From the NCBI GenBank assembly GCA_022449705.1, contig JAKURS010000063.1, forward strand, positions 1 through 5,948: a stretch of 5,948 nt of DNA. The letters are read 5' to 3'. Made by a program: the position numbers and the translations under genes. Position 1 is the stretch's first letter. The number at the start of each line of letters is the position of its first letter. The stretch is from Candidatus Poseidoniia archaeon. Its GTDB lineage: Archaea; Thermoplasmatota; Poseidoniia; MGIII; CG-Epi1. The notes below the pieces were generated by a model. The model did not search any database and was not told the DNA's origin. It saw nothing but the letters and a program-made list of their open reading frames with translations. This document shows, in pieces, positions 1 through 5,948 of the stretch.

Positions 1-509
1 GGGCGCGGCAGCTGGGAGAGGTGCGCCATTACTGGCGCCGGCTGTAGGTCGCCCGCCCAGGCGCGCAGCACCGGCTTGGCGGACGCCACTTCCTGCCCTG
101 CGTTGGCGAGCGCCAGCTCGAGCAGGTCGTGCTGCAGTTGCGCTGGCAGTCGCGGCGCGGCTGCCTTGAGCACGGTCACCAGTGCTTCACCGTGCAGCGT
201 TCGCAGGTGGGCCACCAGCGCGCGCAGCACCGGCGGTCGGTCCCCCGCAGCACGCCAATCGGCGAGCTGCTTCGCCAGCTCACCAACCAGTTCGGCGTGG
301 CGCCATTCCTGTTCGACACGCTCGGCGGTGCCGAGCGCCTCGCGAACCAGCGATTGCGCCTGCCGCTGCGCGACGTCGTTGCGGCTCGACAGCTCGAGCA
401 GCGCCAGCGCGCGATAGTAGGGCTCAAGCGCGTGCGCCTGCTCGACCAGTCCTTCCAGCGGCGCCCCTCGTCGCGAACGCCGTATCAGCGTGCGGCAGGC
501 GGACGGCAT
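1..509 (-). CDS. Hypothetical alpha-helical repeat protein (5' part; runs off the left edge)
   Basis: On the minus strand an open frame runs from an ATG at 509-507 to the window edge without a stop, giving 169 residues. I do not recognise the protein. Its composition is that of a real soluble helical protein (rich in Ala, Leu, Glu, Gln and Arg, with amphipathic spacing), whereas the plus-strand frames here give Arg/Ala/Ser-rich junk. Residues about 20-160 look like stacked helices. A segment around residues 29-40 (EPYYRALALLEL) is weakly echoed at 67-78 (QEWRHAELVGEL), a period near 38 residues, as in TPR-, HEAT- or ARM-like solenoids. Helical repeats with a 'PYYRALAL' core occur in archaeal proteins as I recall them, which I could not check. 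No signal peptide or membrane segment is seen, so it is probably cytoplasmic, perhaps a scaffold. It is transcribed divergently from the gene at 577. The frame stays open upstream of 509, so the start is the likeliest choice rather than proven. Confidence 0.72.
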   Translation of the reverse strand, partial: MPSACRTLIRRSRRGAPLEGLVEQAHALEPYYRALALLELSSRNDVAQRQAQSLVREALGTAERVEQEWRHAELVGELAKQLADWRAAGDRPPVLRALVAHLRTLHGEALVTVLKAAAPRLPAQLQHDLLELALANAGQEVASAKPVLRAWAGDLQPAPVMAHLSQLPR

Positions 510-548
510 GTGTTCGCGACGGCGCGGCACGCGCGGCAAGCCTCGTGG

Positions 549-560
549 GGGCTTAAGCCC
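549..560. promoter_or_regulatory. Perfect 12-bp palindrome with AT core in the divergent promoter region
   Basis: The sequence GGGCTTAAGCCC is its own reverse complement and lies in the 67-base gap between the two divergent start codons (509 on minus, 577 on plus). Its core CTTAAG (552-557) is the only AT-rich spot in the gap and begins 25 bases before the ATG at 577, close to where an archaeal TATA element would sit for a leaderless transcript. For the minus-strand gene the same core would imply a short leader of roughly 20 bases. It could be a weak TATA element usable in both directions, an operator for a dimeric regulator, or chance in GC-rich DNA. The match to the CTTTATCCT boxes further right is poor. 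Confidence 0.35.
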
Positions 561-576
561 GCTGGCCGCGCGCCTT

Positions 577-1962
577 ATGGTGCGCTGCCGTTCGGAGCGC
601 GTGGAGCTGTTCGAGCGGGAGACCGAGGTCGCTGCGCCAGTCGAAGAACTGTTCGCGTGGCACGAGCGTCCCGGCGCCTTCGAGCGGCTGGTACCGCCGT
701 TCGACCCCGTCACGCTGCTGCACCGCGAAGGCGACCTGCAGTCCGGGAGGGTCGAGCTGAAGGTGCGTGCCCCCTTCCGTCGTAAGTGGGTCGCGCGCCA
801 CCATAGCTACGTCCGTCACCGACAGTTCATCGATACTATGGAGAGGGGGCCGTTCCGCCACTGGGAGCATACACACCTGTTCGAGCCGCTGCGCGAGGGA
901 CGGTCGCTGCTGCGCGATCGCGTCGAATACGTAGTGCCGTTCGGCGCGCTCGGCCGAGCGCTGGGAGGTGTCGAGAACCGCGTGCGCCAGCTCTTCGGCT
1001 ACCGGCACCACGTCACGCGCCACGACGTGGAGGCACACCGTCGCCTGCGGGGCAAGCTGCGCGTCGCGATTACCGGCGCCAGCGGACTCATCGGCTCGGC
1101 ACTCACGCCATTCCTGACCACGGGCGGCCACGCCGTGAGCCGCATGGTGCGCCGCGCTCCGCGCTCGGGTGAAATCGAGTGGTCTCCGACGCGGCACTAC
1201 GTTGGCCCATTGGAGGGCCATGACGCTATCGTGCATCTGGCGGGCGAAAACGTCGGCGCGCTTCTGCGCTGGTCGCCTGCCAGGCGCCGGCGCATTCGTG
1301 AGAGCCGCATCGCCGGGACGCGGCTGCTGGCCGAGCACTTGGCGGCGATGGTTGTGCCGCCGCGCACGCTCATCTGCGCGTCGGCCATCGGCTGGTATGG
1401 CGACCGCGGCGACGACACGCTCGATGAAGGCGAACCGCCGGGCGACGATTTCTTCGCCGAAGTGGTGCGCGACTGGGAGGCAGCCTGCGAACCGGCGCTG
1501 GCGGCCGGCATCCGCGTCGTCAACCTGCGTTTCGGCATCGTGCTCTCCCCGCAAGGCGGTGCGCTGCCGCGGATGCTGCCGCCGCTGTTTGCACCGCTGG
1601 GCGTCGGCTCCGTCGGTGGCGGGCAGCAGTGGTGGTCGTGGATTGCCATGGACGACGCCGTCGGCGCAATCCACCACGCGCTCTGCGACCAGCGGCTGCG
1701 CGGGCCGTACAACATCGTCGCCGGGGCAGTGCGTCAGCGGGATTTCGCCACGACCGTTGGTCAGGTGCTGCGGCGGCCCGCCATAATTCCGCTACCGCGC
1801 TTCGCCGTCAGCGGGGCGATGGGGGAGATGGGGCGGCTCTTGCTGCTCGGCAGCACGCGCGTTTCATCGGAACGGCTCGCCGCGAACGGCTACCGCTTCC
1901 GGCTGCCGGAGCTGGAGGATGCACTGCGGCACCTGCTGGGGCGGCGCGAGTTCGAGGCATGA
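577..1962 (+). CDS. TIGR01777 family epimerase-like protein: SRPBCC domain fused to an SDR domain (YfcH/SDR39U1-like)
   Basis: The protein has 461 residues. Residues about 10-155 form an SRPBCC (START/polyketide-cyclase-like) ligand-binding domain with the family's opening pattern (FERETEVAAP, then LFAWHERPGAFERL). Residues 161-458 are a complete TIGR01777 extended SDR. It has the nucleotide-binding loop TGASGLIG (166-173), HLAGENVG (220-227), and ASAIGWYGDRG (268-278) with Tyr274. Then come the DWE and LRFGIVL segments (299-324), GGGQQWWSWIAMDD (347-360), GPYNIVAG (376-383), and a DUF1731-type tail. Arg191 and basic neighbours after the second strand suggest NADP(H) rather than NAD(H), by inference. 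The classical YxxxK lysine is absent (Gly278), as is usual in this family, whose substrate is unknown. I chose ATG 577 because the SRPBCC homology starts just after it, CTTAAG lies 25 bases upstream, and an in-frame ATG at 490 would overlap the divergent gene and add an unrelated Arg/Gly-rich stretch. It overlaps the next gene by ATGA. Confidence 0.92.
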   Translation: MVRCRSERVELFERETEVAAPVEELFAWHERPGAFERLVPPFDPVTLLHREGDLQSGRVELKVRAPFRRKWVARHHSYVRHRQFIDTMERGPFRHWEHTHLFEPLREGRSLLRDRVEYVVPFGALGRALGGVENRVRQLFGYRHHVTRHDVEAHRRLRGKLRVAITGASGLIGSALTPFLTTGGHAVSRMVRRAPRSGEIEWSPTRHYVGPLEGHDAIVHLAGENVGALLRWSPARRRRIRESRIAGTRLLAEHLAAMVVPPRTLICASAIGWYGDRGDDTLDEGEPPGDDFFAEVVRDWEAACEPALAAGIRVVNLRFGIVLSPQGGALPRMLPPLFAPLGVGSVGGGQQWWSWIAMDDAVGAIHHALCDQRLRGPYNIVAGAVRQRDFATTVGQVLRRPAIIPLPRFAVSGAMGEMGRLLLLGSTRVSSERLAANGYRFRLPELEDALRHLLGRREFEA

Positions 1963-2648
1963 CTCGCCGTCTCGATGAGCTAGACGCGCTGCGCGGGATT
2001 GCGCTGGGCATGATGCTGGTATCCAACTTTGTCAGCGACCTGAACTTCTTCGGCGCCATGGAGGTTACCGGAGGCAGTAGTTGGTGGTGGTTTTCGCGCC
2101 TGACGGCCGGGCTGTTCGTCGCCGTTGCCGGCGTGGCAGCGTTCCTGGCCAGCCGCAAGGGCGACCTCCGCCGGGCGCTGCACCGCTCACTGCGGCTTGC
2201 CGGCTACGCCTACGCAATTACGCTCGTTACATGGCTTGCTATCCCACAGGCGTTCGTCCGCTTCGGCGTGCTGCACCTGCTGGCGCTGGCCGGGCTGGTG
2301 GCGCTATCGCTGCGGGGACGCGAGTGGCTAGCGCTCCCCGTCGGCGCAGCCTGCCTGCTGCTGCCGTGGCTGACGCTGCCGGGCGGCGAGTGGCTCGGCC
2401 TGCGCGGCTACGACTATACGACAGTTGACTACTTCCCGCTGAACCCGTGGCTGGGAGTGTTCCTGCTCGCATATTTCGCTGGCAGCCGCGCCTATGCCAA
2501 TGGCCGGCCGCGGCTTTCGCACGAGTGGCCGGCCGCGCTGCTCTGGCTCGGGCGGCACACGCTGCCCATCTACCTGCTGCACCAGCCGGTGATAGTGGGA
2601 ATGTTGCTGCTGGCCAGCGCTGTTTCGGCGGGGAGGCTGCTGCCGTGA
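1959..2648 (+). CDS. DUF1624 / HGSNAT-like multi-pass membrane acyltransferase-family protein
   Basis: This is a 229-residue integral membrane protein with about seven hydrophobic segments (roughly 11-34, 44-65, 78-100, 102-118, 123-140, 162-179 and 192-224). Family marks are RLDELDALRGIALGMMLVSN at residues 4-23, a Phe/Gly-rich second helix (LFVAVAGVAAFLAS), FGVLHLLALAGL at 102-113, NPWLGVFLLAYFAGS at 162-176, and a last segment with LGRHTLPIYLLHQPVI (197-212). These match the heparan-alpha-glucosaminide N-acetyltransferase catalytic-domain family (DUF1624), whose eukaryotic member moves an acetyl group across a membrane onto an amino sugar. The short prokaryotic members are uncharacterised, so acyl transfer to an envelope compound is inference. 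The length suits the short prokaryotic form. The start is set by the ATGA overlap with the stop of the upstream gene, implying translational coupling and one mRNA. An earlier in-frame ATG at 1629 would add 110 residues read out of frame through the upstream gene, and is unlikely. Confidence 0.85.
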   Translation: MTRRLDELDALRGIALGMMLVSNFVSDLNFFGAMEVTGGSSWWWFSRLTAGLFVAVAGVAAFLASRKGDLRRALHRSLRLAGYAYAITLVTWLAIPQAFVRFGVLHLLALAGLVALSLRGREWLALPVGAACLLLPWLTLPGGEWLGLRGYDYTTVDYFPLNPWLGVFLLAYFAGSRAYANGRPRLSHEWPAALLWLGRHTLPIYLLHQPVIVGMLLLASAVSAGRLLP

Positions 2649-2666
2649 ACAGCGTGAGGCGAACTT

Positions 2667-2675
2667 CTTTATCCT
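2667..2675 (+). promoter_or_regulatory. Archaeal TATA-box-like element (CTTTATCCT) for the S15 peptidase gene
   Basis: CTTTATCCT lies in the 46-base gap after the membrane-protein gene and begins 28 bases before the ATG at 2695 (TTTATC begins 27 before). This is the expected TATA-box position if transcription starts at or next to the start codon. The same nine bases occur at the same distance before the next gene, which makes chance unlikely. No convincing Shine-Dalgarno sequence lies between the box and the ATG, consistent with a leaderless transcript. That it is archaeal is inference from position and sequence. Confidence 0.65.
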
Positions 2676-2694
2676 GCCGGAATGGGCCTGACTG

Positions 2695-4539
2695 ATGACG
2701 CCGGTCTCCGAGCGGGGCTTCGCGCTGCTCACCGCACTGCTGATGCTCTCGAGTCTGGCCTGGCTGGCGCTGCATGAGGAAGAGCGCGAGCTCCCGGTCG
2801 CCTACGTCCCAGTCTGGAGCCGCATCTACGAGGATTACAACACCACCGGCGGCTGGGGGCACGTGCTAGAGCCGGGGCCGTATGGCCTGCTCGCGACAGA
2901 TAACGAGTGGGGCTCGGTCCACGAATTCGTCCCGGTCGACCTGCCGGCCTCCGAACTGGGTGCGGCGACCGATCTGCGCTGCGTCAGCGGCCTTGACCCC
3001 AGCAAGTGCCCGCACGTCTCGCTCGCCTACTGGCGGCCTGCGGTTCCCGCAGGGGAGCTGGTGCCAGTCATTGTTGAAATCGGCCCCTATTTCGGCGAGC
3101 AAGCAGTCGGCACCCCCGACATCACCGTGCCTGGGAGCTGGCTCGGCGCGAATATCATCAACAACATCCTGCCGCACGGTTTCGCCTTTGCGCAGGTCTC
3201 GGTCTCCGGCACCGGTGCGAGCAACCACTGCATGGACCTAATGGGATACGCCGAGCAGCTGGGGGTCGACGCAGCAGTGACTTGGCTCGGCACCCAGGAG
3301 TGGTCGAACGGCAACGTTGGCATTATCGGCAAGTCGTACGATGGCTCGACGCAGTGGCAGGCGGCGCAGTTCGGCAACCCGCACCTGAAGACCATAGTTC
3401 CCATCTCCGGACTGATTGGCGTACGCGAGCTGATGTGGCGCAACGGCTCCTCCGAGGCGCGCGCGCCGTTCATGCACAATGTCGTTTACGGTGGCTTCGG
3501 CATTGACGGTGACGATGAGGACCTGCAGAACGGCTGCCCTGACTACATCGCCGGACCCGGTAATGGGCTGAGTGGTTGGGCTACTGGTGGCTATGAATTT
3601 CACGACAGTTTCTACGAAGGATACTGGGAAGAGCGCTACTTCTTGCCGGACGTACTCGAGAACTACGAAGGCAGCGTCTACATCGTCCATGGCTTTCACG
3701 ACTGGAACGTCGACCCGCACATGGCGCTCCCTACACTGAATATACTCAAGGACCACGGCATCGAGGCGAAACTGCTGATGGGGCAATGGGACCACGACTA
3801 CCCCGACCGCCCCGACGTGCAGAAAGACCGCAGCGCCCCCGGCCGCGGCTCGGAAGCGTATCCGCAGATGGTGCGCTACGACTGGATGCAGGACCTGCTG
3901 GAGTGGTTCACGTGGTACCTGCGCGAAGAGGGGCCGCAGCCGAACATGTGGACTGAAATCCAGGATAATCACGGGCAGTGGCGTGTCACCGACCGCTACC
4001 CGCAAGCGGGCGCCGAGAAACGTGAGTTCGCGCTTGGTGAGGCGCTGGCGCACGCGGGTGGCAGTCTGCAGGTCTACCCCGGCAGTCAGGACGTGGTTTT
4101 CGAGACCGAGCCGTTTGAGACGGAATTCCGCTTCGGCGGACTGCCGCAGCTGCACATTGACGTCACGCCTGAGGGCTCTGGCGGGCAGCTCTACGCGCTG
4201 CTGCAGGACTGCGATAGCGAGGGGTGCATCCATGTCGGCCACGCCATCATGGACCTGCGCTTCCACGCCGGCGGCACAGACTATCACGTCGTAACGCCCG
4301 GCGTGACAATTAACGCCAAGCTGGAGTTCCTGGCAATGGACGTTGTAATCCCGGCAGGCCACTCGCTGAAGCTAATCCTGCGCTCGACCGGCGACGGCTA
4401 CCTGCCCGCCTCGACTTCCGCTCCGGTCGAAATCGAGCCGGGCGCCAGCAGCGTCCTGCGCGTCGACGTGGTCGACCCGGCTGCGGAGCACTACTTCCTG
4501 CCGCCGCAGTGCCGCCACCCGGCGTGTACGGCGGAGTGA
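2695..4539 (+). CDS. Secreted or membrane-anchored S15 serine peptidase (Xaa-Pro dipeptidyl-peptidase / CocE-NonD family)
   Basis: The 614-residue protein starts with a hydrophobic stretch (about 9-26) followed by acidic residues, a signal peptide or N-terminal anchor placing the enzyme outside the membrane. Residues about 85-400 are an alpha/beta-hydrolase domain. GPYFG (130-134) holds the probable oxyanion-hole Tyr132, GKSYDG (212-217) the nucleophile Ser214, HGFHDWNV (332-339) the acid Asp336, and GQWDH (363-367) the catalytic His367. GKSY and DWNV resemble the S15 Xaa-Pro dipeptidyl-peptidase (PepX) motifs more closely than generic cocaine-esterase motifs. Residues about 415-600 form the beta-rich C-terminal domain (PF08530 type) usual in this group. 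The expected reaction is release of Xaa-Pro dipeptides from peptide N-termini; an esterase or acylase role cannot be excluded. A TGA two codons upstream makes ATG 2695 the first possible start in that stretch. The protein has eight cysteines, mostly in close pairs, suggesting disulfides. Its promoter matches that of the M28 gene 29 bases downstream. Confidence 0.9.
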   Translation: MTPVSERGFALLTALLMLSSLAWLALHEEERELPVAYVPVWSRIYEDYNTTGGWGHVLEPGPYGLLATDNEWGSVHEFVPVDLPASELGAATDLRCVSGLDPSKCPHVSLAYWRPAVPAGELVPVIVEIGPYFGEQAVGTPDITVPGSWLGANIINNILPHGFAFAQVSVSGTGASNHCMDLMGYAEQLGVDAAVTWLGTQEWSNGNVGIIGKSYDGSTQWQAAQFGNPHLKTIVPISGLIGVRELMWRNGSSEARAPFMHNVVYGGFGIDGDDEDLQNGCPDYIAGPGNGLSGWATGGYEFHDSFYEGYWEERYFLPDVLENYEGSVYIVHGFHDWNVDPHMALPTLNILKDHGIEAKLLMGQWDHDYPDRPDVQKDRSAPGRGSEAYPQMVRYDWMQDLLEWFTWYLREEGPQPNMWTEIQDNHGQWRVTDRYPQAGAEKREFALGEALAHAGGSLQVYPGSQDVVFETEPFETEFRFGGLPQLHIDVTPEGSGGQLYALLQDCDSEGCIHVGHAIMDLRFHAGGTDYHVVTPGVTINAKLEFLAMDVVIPAGHSLKLILRSTGDGYLPASTSAPVEIEPGASSVLRVDVVDPAAEHYFLPPQCRHPACTAE

Positions 4540-4540
4540 G

Positions 4541-4549
4541 CTTTATCCT
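4541..4549 (+). promoter_or_regulatory. Archaeal TATA-box-like element (CTTTATCCT) for the M28 peptidase gene
   Basis: CTTTATCCT begins two bases after the stop codon of the S15 gene and 28 bases before the ATG at 4569, the same sequence and spacing as the box before the S15 gene. It implies that the M28 gene has its own start site even though only 29 bases separate the two genes. I see no T-rich terminator between them, so readthrough from the S15 gene is also possible. A purine-rich GAGG at 4553-4556 lies 12 bases from the ATG, too far to be a good ribosome binding site. Confidence 0.65.
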
Positions 4550-4568
4550 CCAGAGGACTGACGGGGCG

Positions 4569-5948
4569 ATGCTGAAGCCCTTCGCAGCCGCATTCCTGTT
4601 CCTGCTTCCCGCGCTGGCGGGCTGCCTTGATAGCGAGGAAATGCAACCCCTCTCGGCCGGAGATCTGGCGGTCGCGCCGCAACTGCTTACTGGCGGCGAA
4701 TTCCAGCCACTGGTGCTGACCGCGCGGCAGCCACTGGCAGTCTACATCCCTTACCTCCTGCTCAACCCGGCGACGGGCTACATCCAGAACTCGACCGTAG
4801 TCGACCTGGCACTGGGCGAGACGGTGCAGTTGCAGGTGCTCGCGCCGCCGCGCATCGACTCGGCCTGGCTGTTCATCGGCGCGAGCGGCCGCCAGCAGTG
4901 GCCGGCGCGCGACCCCGGCGAGAGCTGGGAGGCGTGGGTTTCGCGCGGGATGCCCGCGGCGACGATGGTCGAGCGTGTGCCGCAGGCGGCGGGGTTTGAC
5001 GCACTCAACGCCTCGGGCGAGAGTGGCGGTCGTGTCGTCCCGCTGCGTGTCCCGGTCGTGCGGCCGCAGTCGCCCGCGTACGCCCCGGAGGAGGGCGGTC
5101 GCTACGCGACTGGCGTTGTTGATGGACGTTCAGTGTTTAACACAATCCATATGCTCACGGATGACACGCCAGGACTTCCACCAGATTTTGCTGATGGCTA
5201 CCTCGACCGCTGGGCGGGGCAGGGCAATTCCGCCTACGAGGATGCGGCGCAGTTCCTGATTCGCGAGCTGGAATTCTACGGCCTTGAAGTGCGGGAGCAC
5301 CGCTTCGAGTTCACCGACACCTCCGACAATCAGAACCTGGAGGCGTACAACATCTGTGGCTACCGCTGGGGCACGCTCTACCGCAACGAGTGGCTGGTGT
5401 TCGGCGCGCATTTCGACGTCGCGGCGCCGACCAACGCCGGGCTGCTCGATCCGCACGTCACCGGCAGCCGCAGCTATGGCACGCGCGTCGGCGCGTACGA
5501 CAACACCGCCGGCACCAGCATGGTGCTGAACGTCGCCGAGGCAATGAGCGACTTCGCCAGCCGCCGCACGATGGTCTTCTGCCTCTGGTCGGGCGAGGAG
5601 GGCGGCAGGCGTGGCAGCGATTACTGGACAGAGTACTACGTCAAGGGCGACCACCCCGAAGTCACCGTCACCAACTACGTCAACCTGGACATGGCGGGCG
5701 TCAACTGGCCCGGCGGCGGCGGCGCCCCGCATGGCGACCCGGATCCGCAGCCGTCGGAGAGCGGCTACCCCAAGGACTCCGAGGTGTGGCCGCTGCGGCT
5801 CTACATTGGCCCGTCGGAGGATTATGACGTGGTCAACCAGCCCGGCATGGTGCAGCTGGCGCGCTGGGTCGGCGCTGACGCCATCAACGTCTCGGCGCAG
5901 ATGGACGTGCTGGTCGGCAACGAGAGCGACGCCGCGTCGACCTGGAAA
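4569..5948 (+). CDS. Lipoprotein M28 family zinc aminopeptidase (3' end missing, runs off the right edge)
   Basis: The frame is open from ATG 4569 to the window edge, giving 460 residues with no stop. The N-terminus is a lipoprotein signal peptide: Lys3, a hydrophobic core (5-16) and lipobox LAGC ending at Cys19, so the mature enzyme should be lipid-anchored on the outer face of the membrane. Residues about 20-182 are a separate beta-rich region that I do not recognise. Residues about 195-460 are an M28 (leucine aminopeptidase/PA-type) domain: GAHFD with His281 and Asp283, GAYDNTAG with bridging Asp311, SGEEGG with general base Glu343 and ligand Glu344, and NLDMAG with ligand Asp374. The last zinc-binding His would lie beyond the edge. 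The expected role is removal of N-terminal residues from external peptides. The start is fixed by the signal peptide and the TATA-like box 28 bases upstream, since no in-frame stop lies close upstream. Codons 183-209 have strikingly AT-rich third positions. It probably works beside the S15 enzyme. Confidence 0.92.
   Translation, partial: MLKPFAAAFLFLLPALAGCLDSEEMQPLSAGDLAVAPQLLTGGEFQPLVLTARQPLAVYIPYLLLNPATGYIQNSTVVDLALGETVQLQVLAPPRIDSAWLFIGASGRQQWPARDPGESWEAWVSRGMPAATMVERVPQAAGFDALNASGESGGRVVPLRVPVVRPQSPAYAPEEGGRYATGVVDGRSVFNTIHMLTDDTPGLPPDFADGYLDRWAGQGNSAYEDAAQFLIRELEFYGLEVREHRFEFTDTSDNQNLEAYNICGYRWGTLYRNEWLVFGAHFDVAAPTNAGLLDPHVTGSRSYGTRVGAYDNTAGTSMVLNVAEAMSDFASRRTMVFCLWSGEEGGRRGSDYWTEYYVKGDHPEVTVTNYVNLDMAGVNWPGGGGAPHGDPDPQPSESGYPKDSEVWPLRLYIGPSEDYDVVNQPGMVQLARWVGADAINVSAQMDVLVGNESDAASTWK

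Noticed and set aside
490..576. An upstream in-frame ATG at 490 as the start of the SRPBCC-SDR gene.
   Set aside because: It adds 29 Arg/Gly-rich residues not expected in the family and would overlap the divergent gene's start. ATG 577 sits right before the SRPBCC homology and 25 bases after an AT-rich element.
129..785. A 218-codon plus-strand open frame spanning the left region and the start of the SRPBCC gene.
   Set aside because: It crosses both a minus-strand gene with good protein character and the SRPBCC domain in another frame. Its translation is Arg/Ala-rich with no domain.
553..1677. A 374-codon open frame on the minus strand opposite the SRPBCC-SDR gene.
   Set aside because: The plus strand encodes an almost motif-perfect TIGR01777 protein. 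The minus frame is the usual antisense shadow in GC-rich DNA and shows no recognisable domain.
2682..2684. An ATG at 2682 as an alternative start before the S15 gene.
   Set aside because: It is in a different frame from the peptidase and only 15 bases from the TATA-like box. ATG 2695 gives the signal segment and the same spacing as the M28 gene.
3238..4362. A 374-codon open frame on the minus strand opposite the S15 peptidase gene.
   Set aside because: The plus strand carries the full catalytic triad and family domains. The antisense product has only shadow composition (Val/Arg/His-rich) and no start signal.
4537..4568. A transcription terminator between the S15 and M28 genes.
   Set aside because: No T-run or stable GC-rich hairpin followed by T residues is present. 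The gap is 29 bases and its only notable element is the TATA-like box.
5133..5143. Inverted repeat GTGTT-T-AACAC as an operator or internal promoter inside the M28 gene.
   Set aside because: The arms are only 5 bases, it lies within coding sequence, and no in-frame start lies at TATA distance (the nearest ATG, 5151, is too close). Noted only as part of the AT-rich codon patch.

Overview
The window looks like part of a GC-rich archaeal genome, most likely a euryarchaeote of the Thermoplasmata side such as a marine Group II/III (Poseidoniia-like) lineage. The strongest support is promoter layout. Two genes each carry the same 9-base AT-rich box (CTTTATCCT), starting exactly 28 bases before the start codon. 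That is the position of an archaeal TATA box on a leaderless or nearly leaderless transcript, and no gene here has a convincing Shine-Dalgarno sequence. The lineage is an inference; the gene families also occur in bacteria.

Layout. Positions 1-509 hold the 5' part of a leftward gene for an all-helical, repeat-containing protein of unknown function, which runs off the left edge. A 67-base divergent gap (510-576) with a perfect 12-base palindrome separates it from four rightward genes. The first is an SRPBCC-SDR fusion of the TIGR01777 epimerase family (577-1962). It overlaps by 4 bases (ATGA) a small multi-pass membrane protein of the DUF1624/HGSNAT-like acyltransferase family (1959-2648). These two form a translationally coupled pair. 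Next comes a membrane-anchored or secreted S15 (Xaa-Pro dipeptidyl-peptidase/CocE type) serine peptidase (2695-4539). Last is a lipoprotein M28 zinc aminopeptidase (4569 to the right edge), cut off before its last zinc ligand.

How the genes may work together. The S15 and M28 enzymes are both predicted to act outside the cytoplasmic membrane, have matching promoters, and have complementary specificities: Xaa-Pro removal versus general N-terminal trimming. Together they would suit a peptide-scavenging heterotroph. The fusion/acyltransferase pair may modify a lipid or envelope compound, but nothing in the sequence names the substrate.

There is no tRNA, rRNA, CRISPR array, insertion sequence or other mobile element that I can support, and no gene-free stretch longer than 70 bases. 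The most unusual details are the matched promoters, a sharp 27-codon drop in GC at third positions inside the M28 gene at a probable domain junction, and the palindrome in the divergent promoter.
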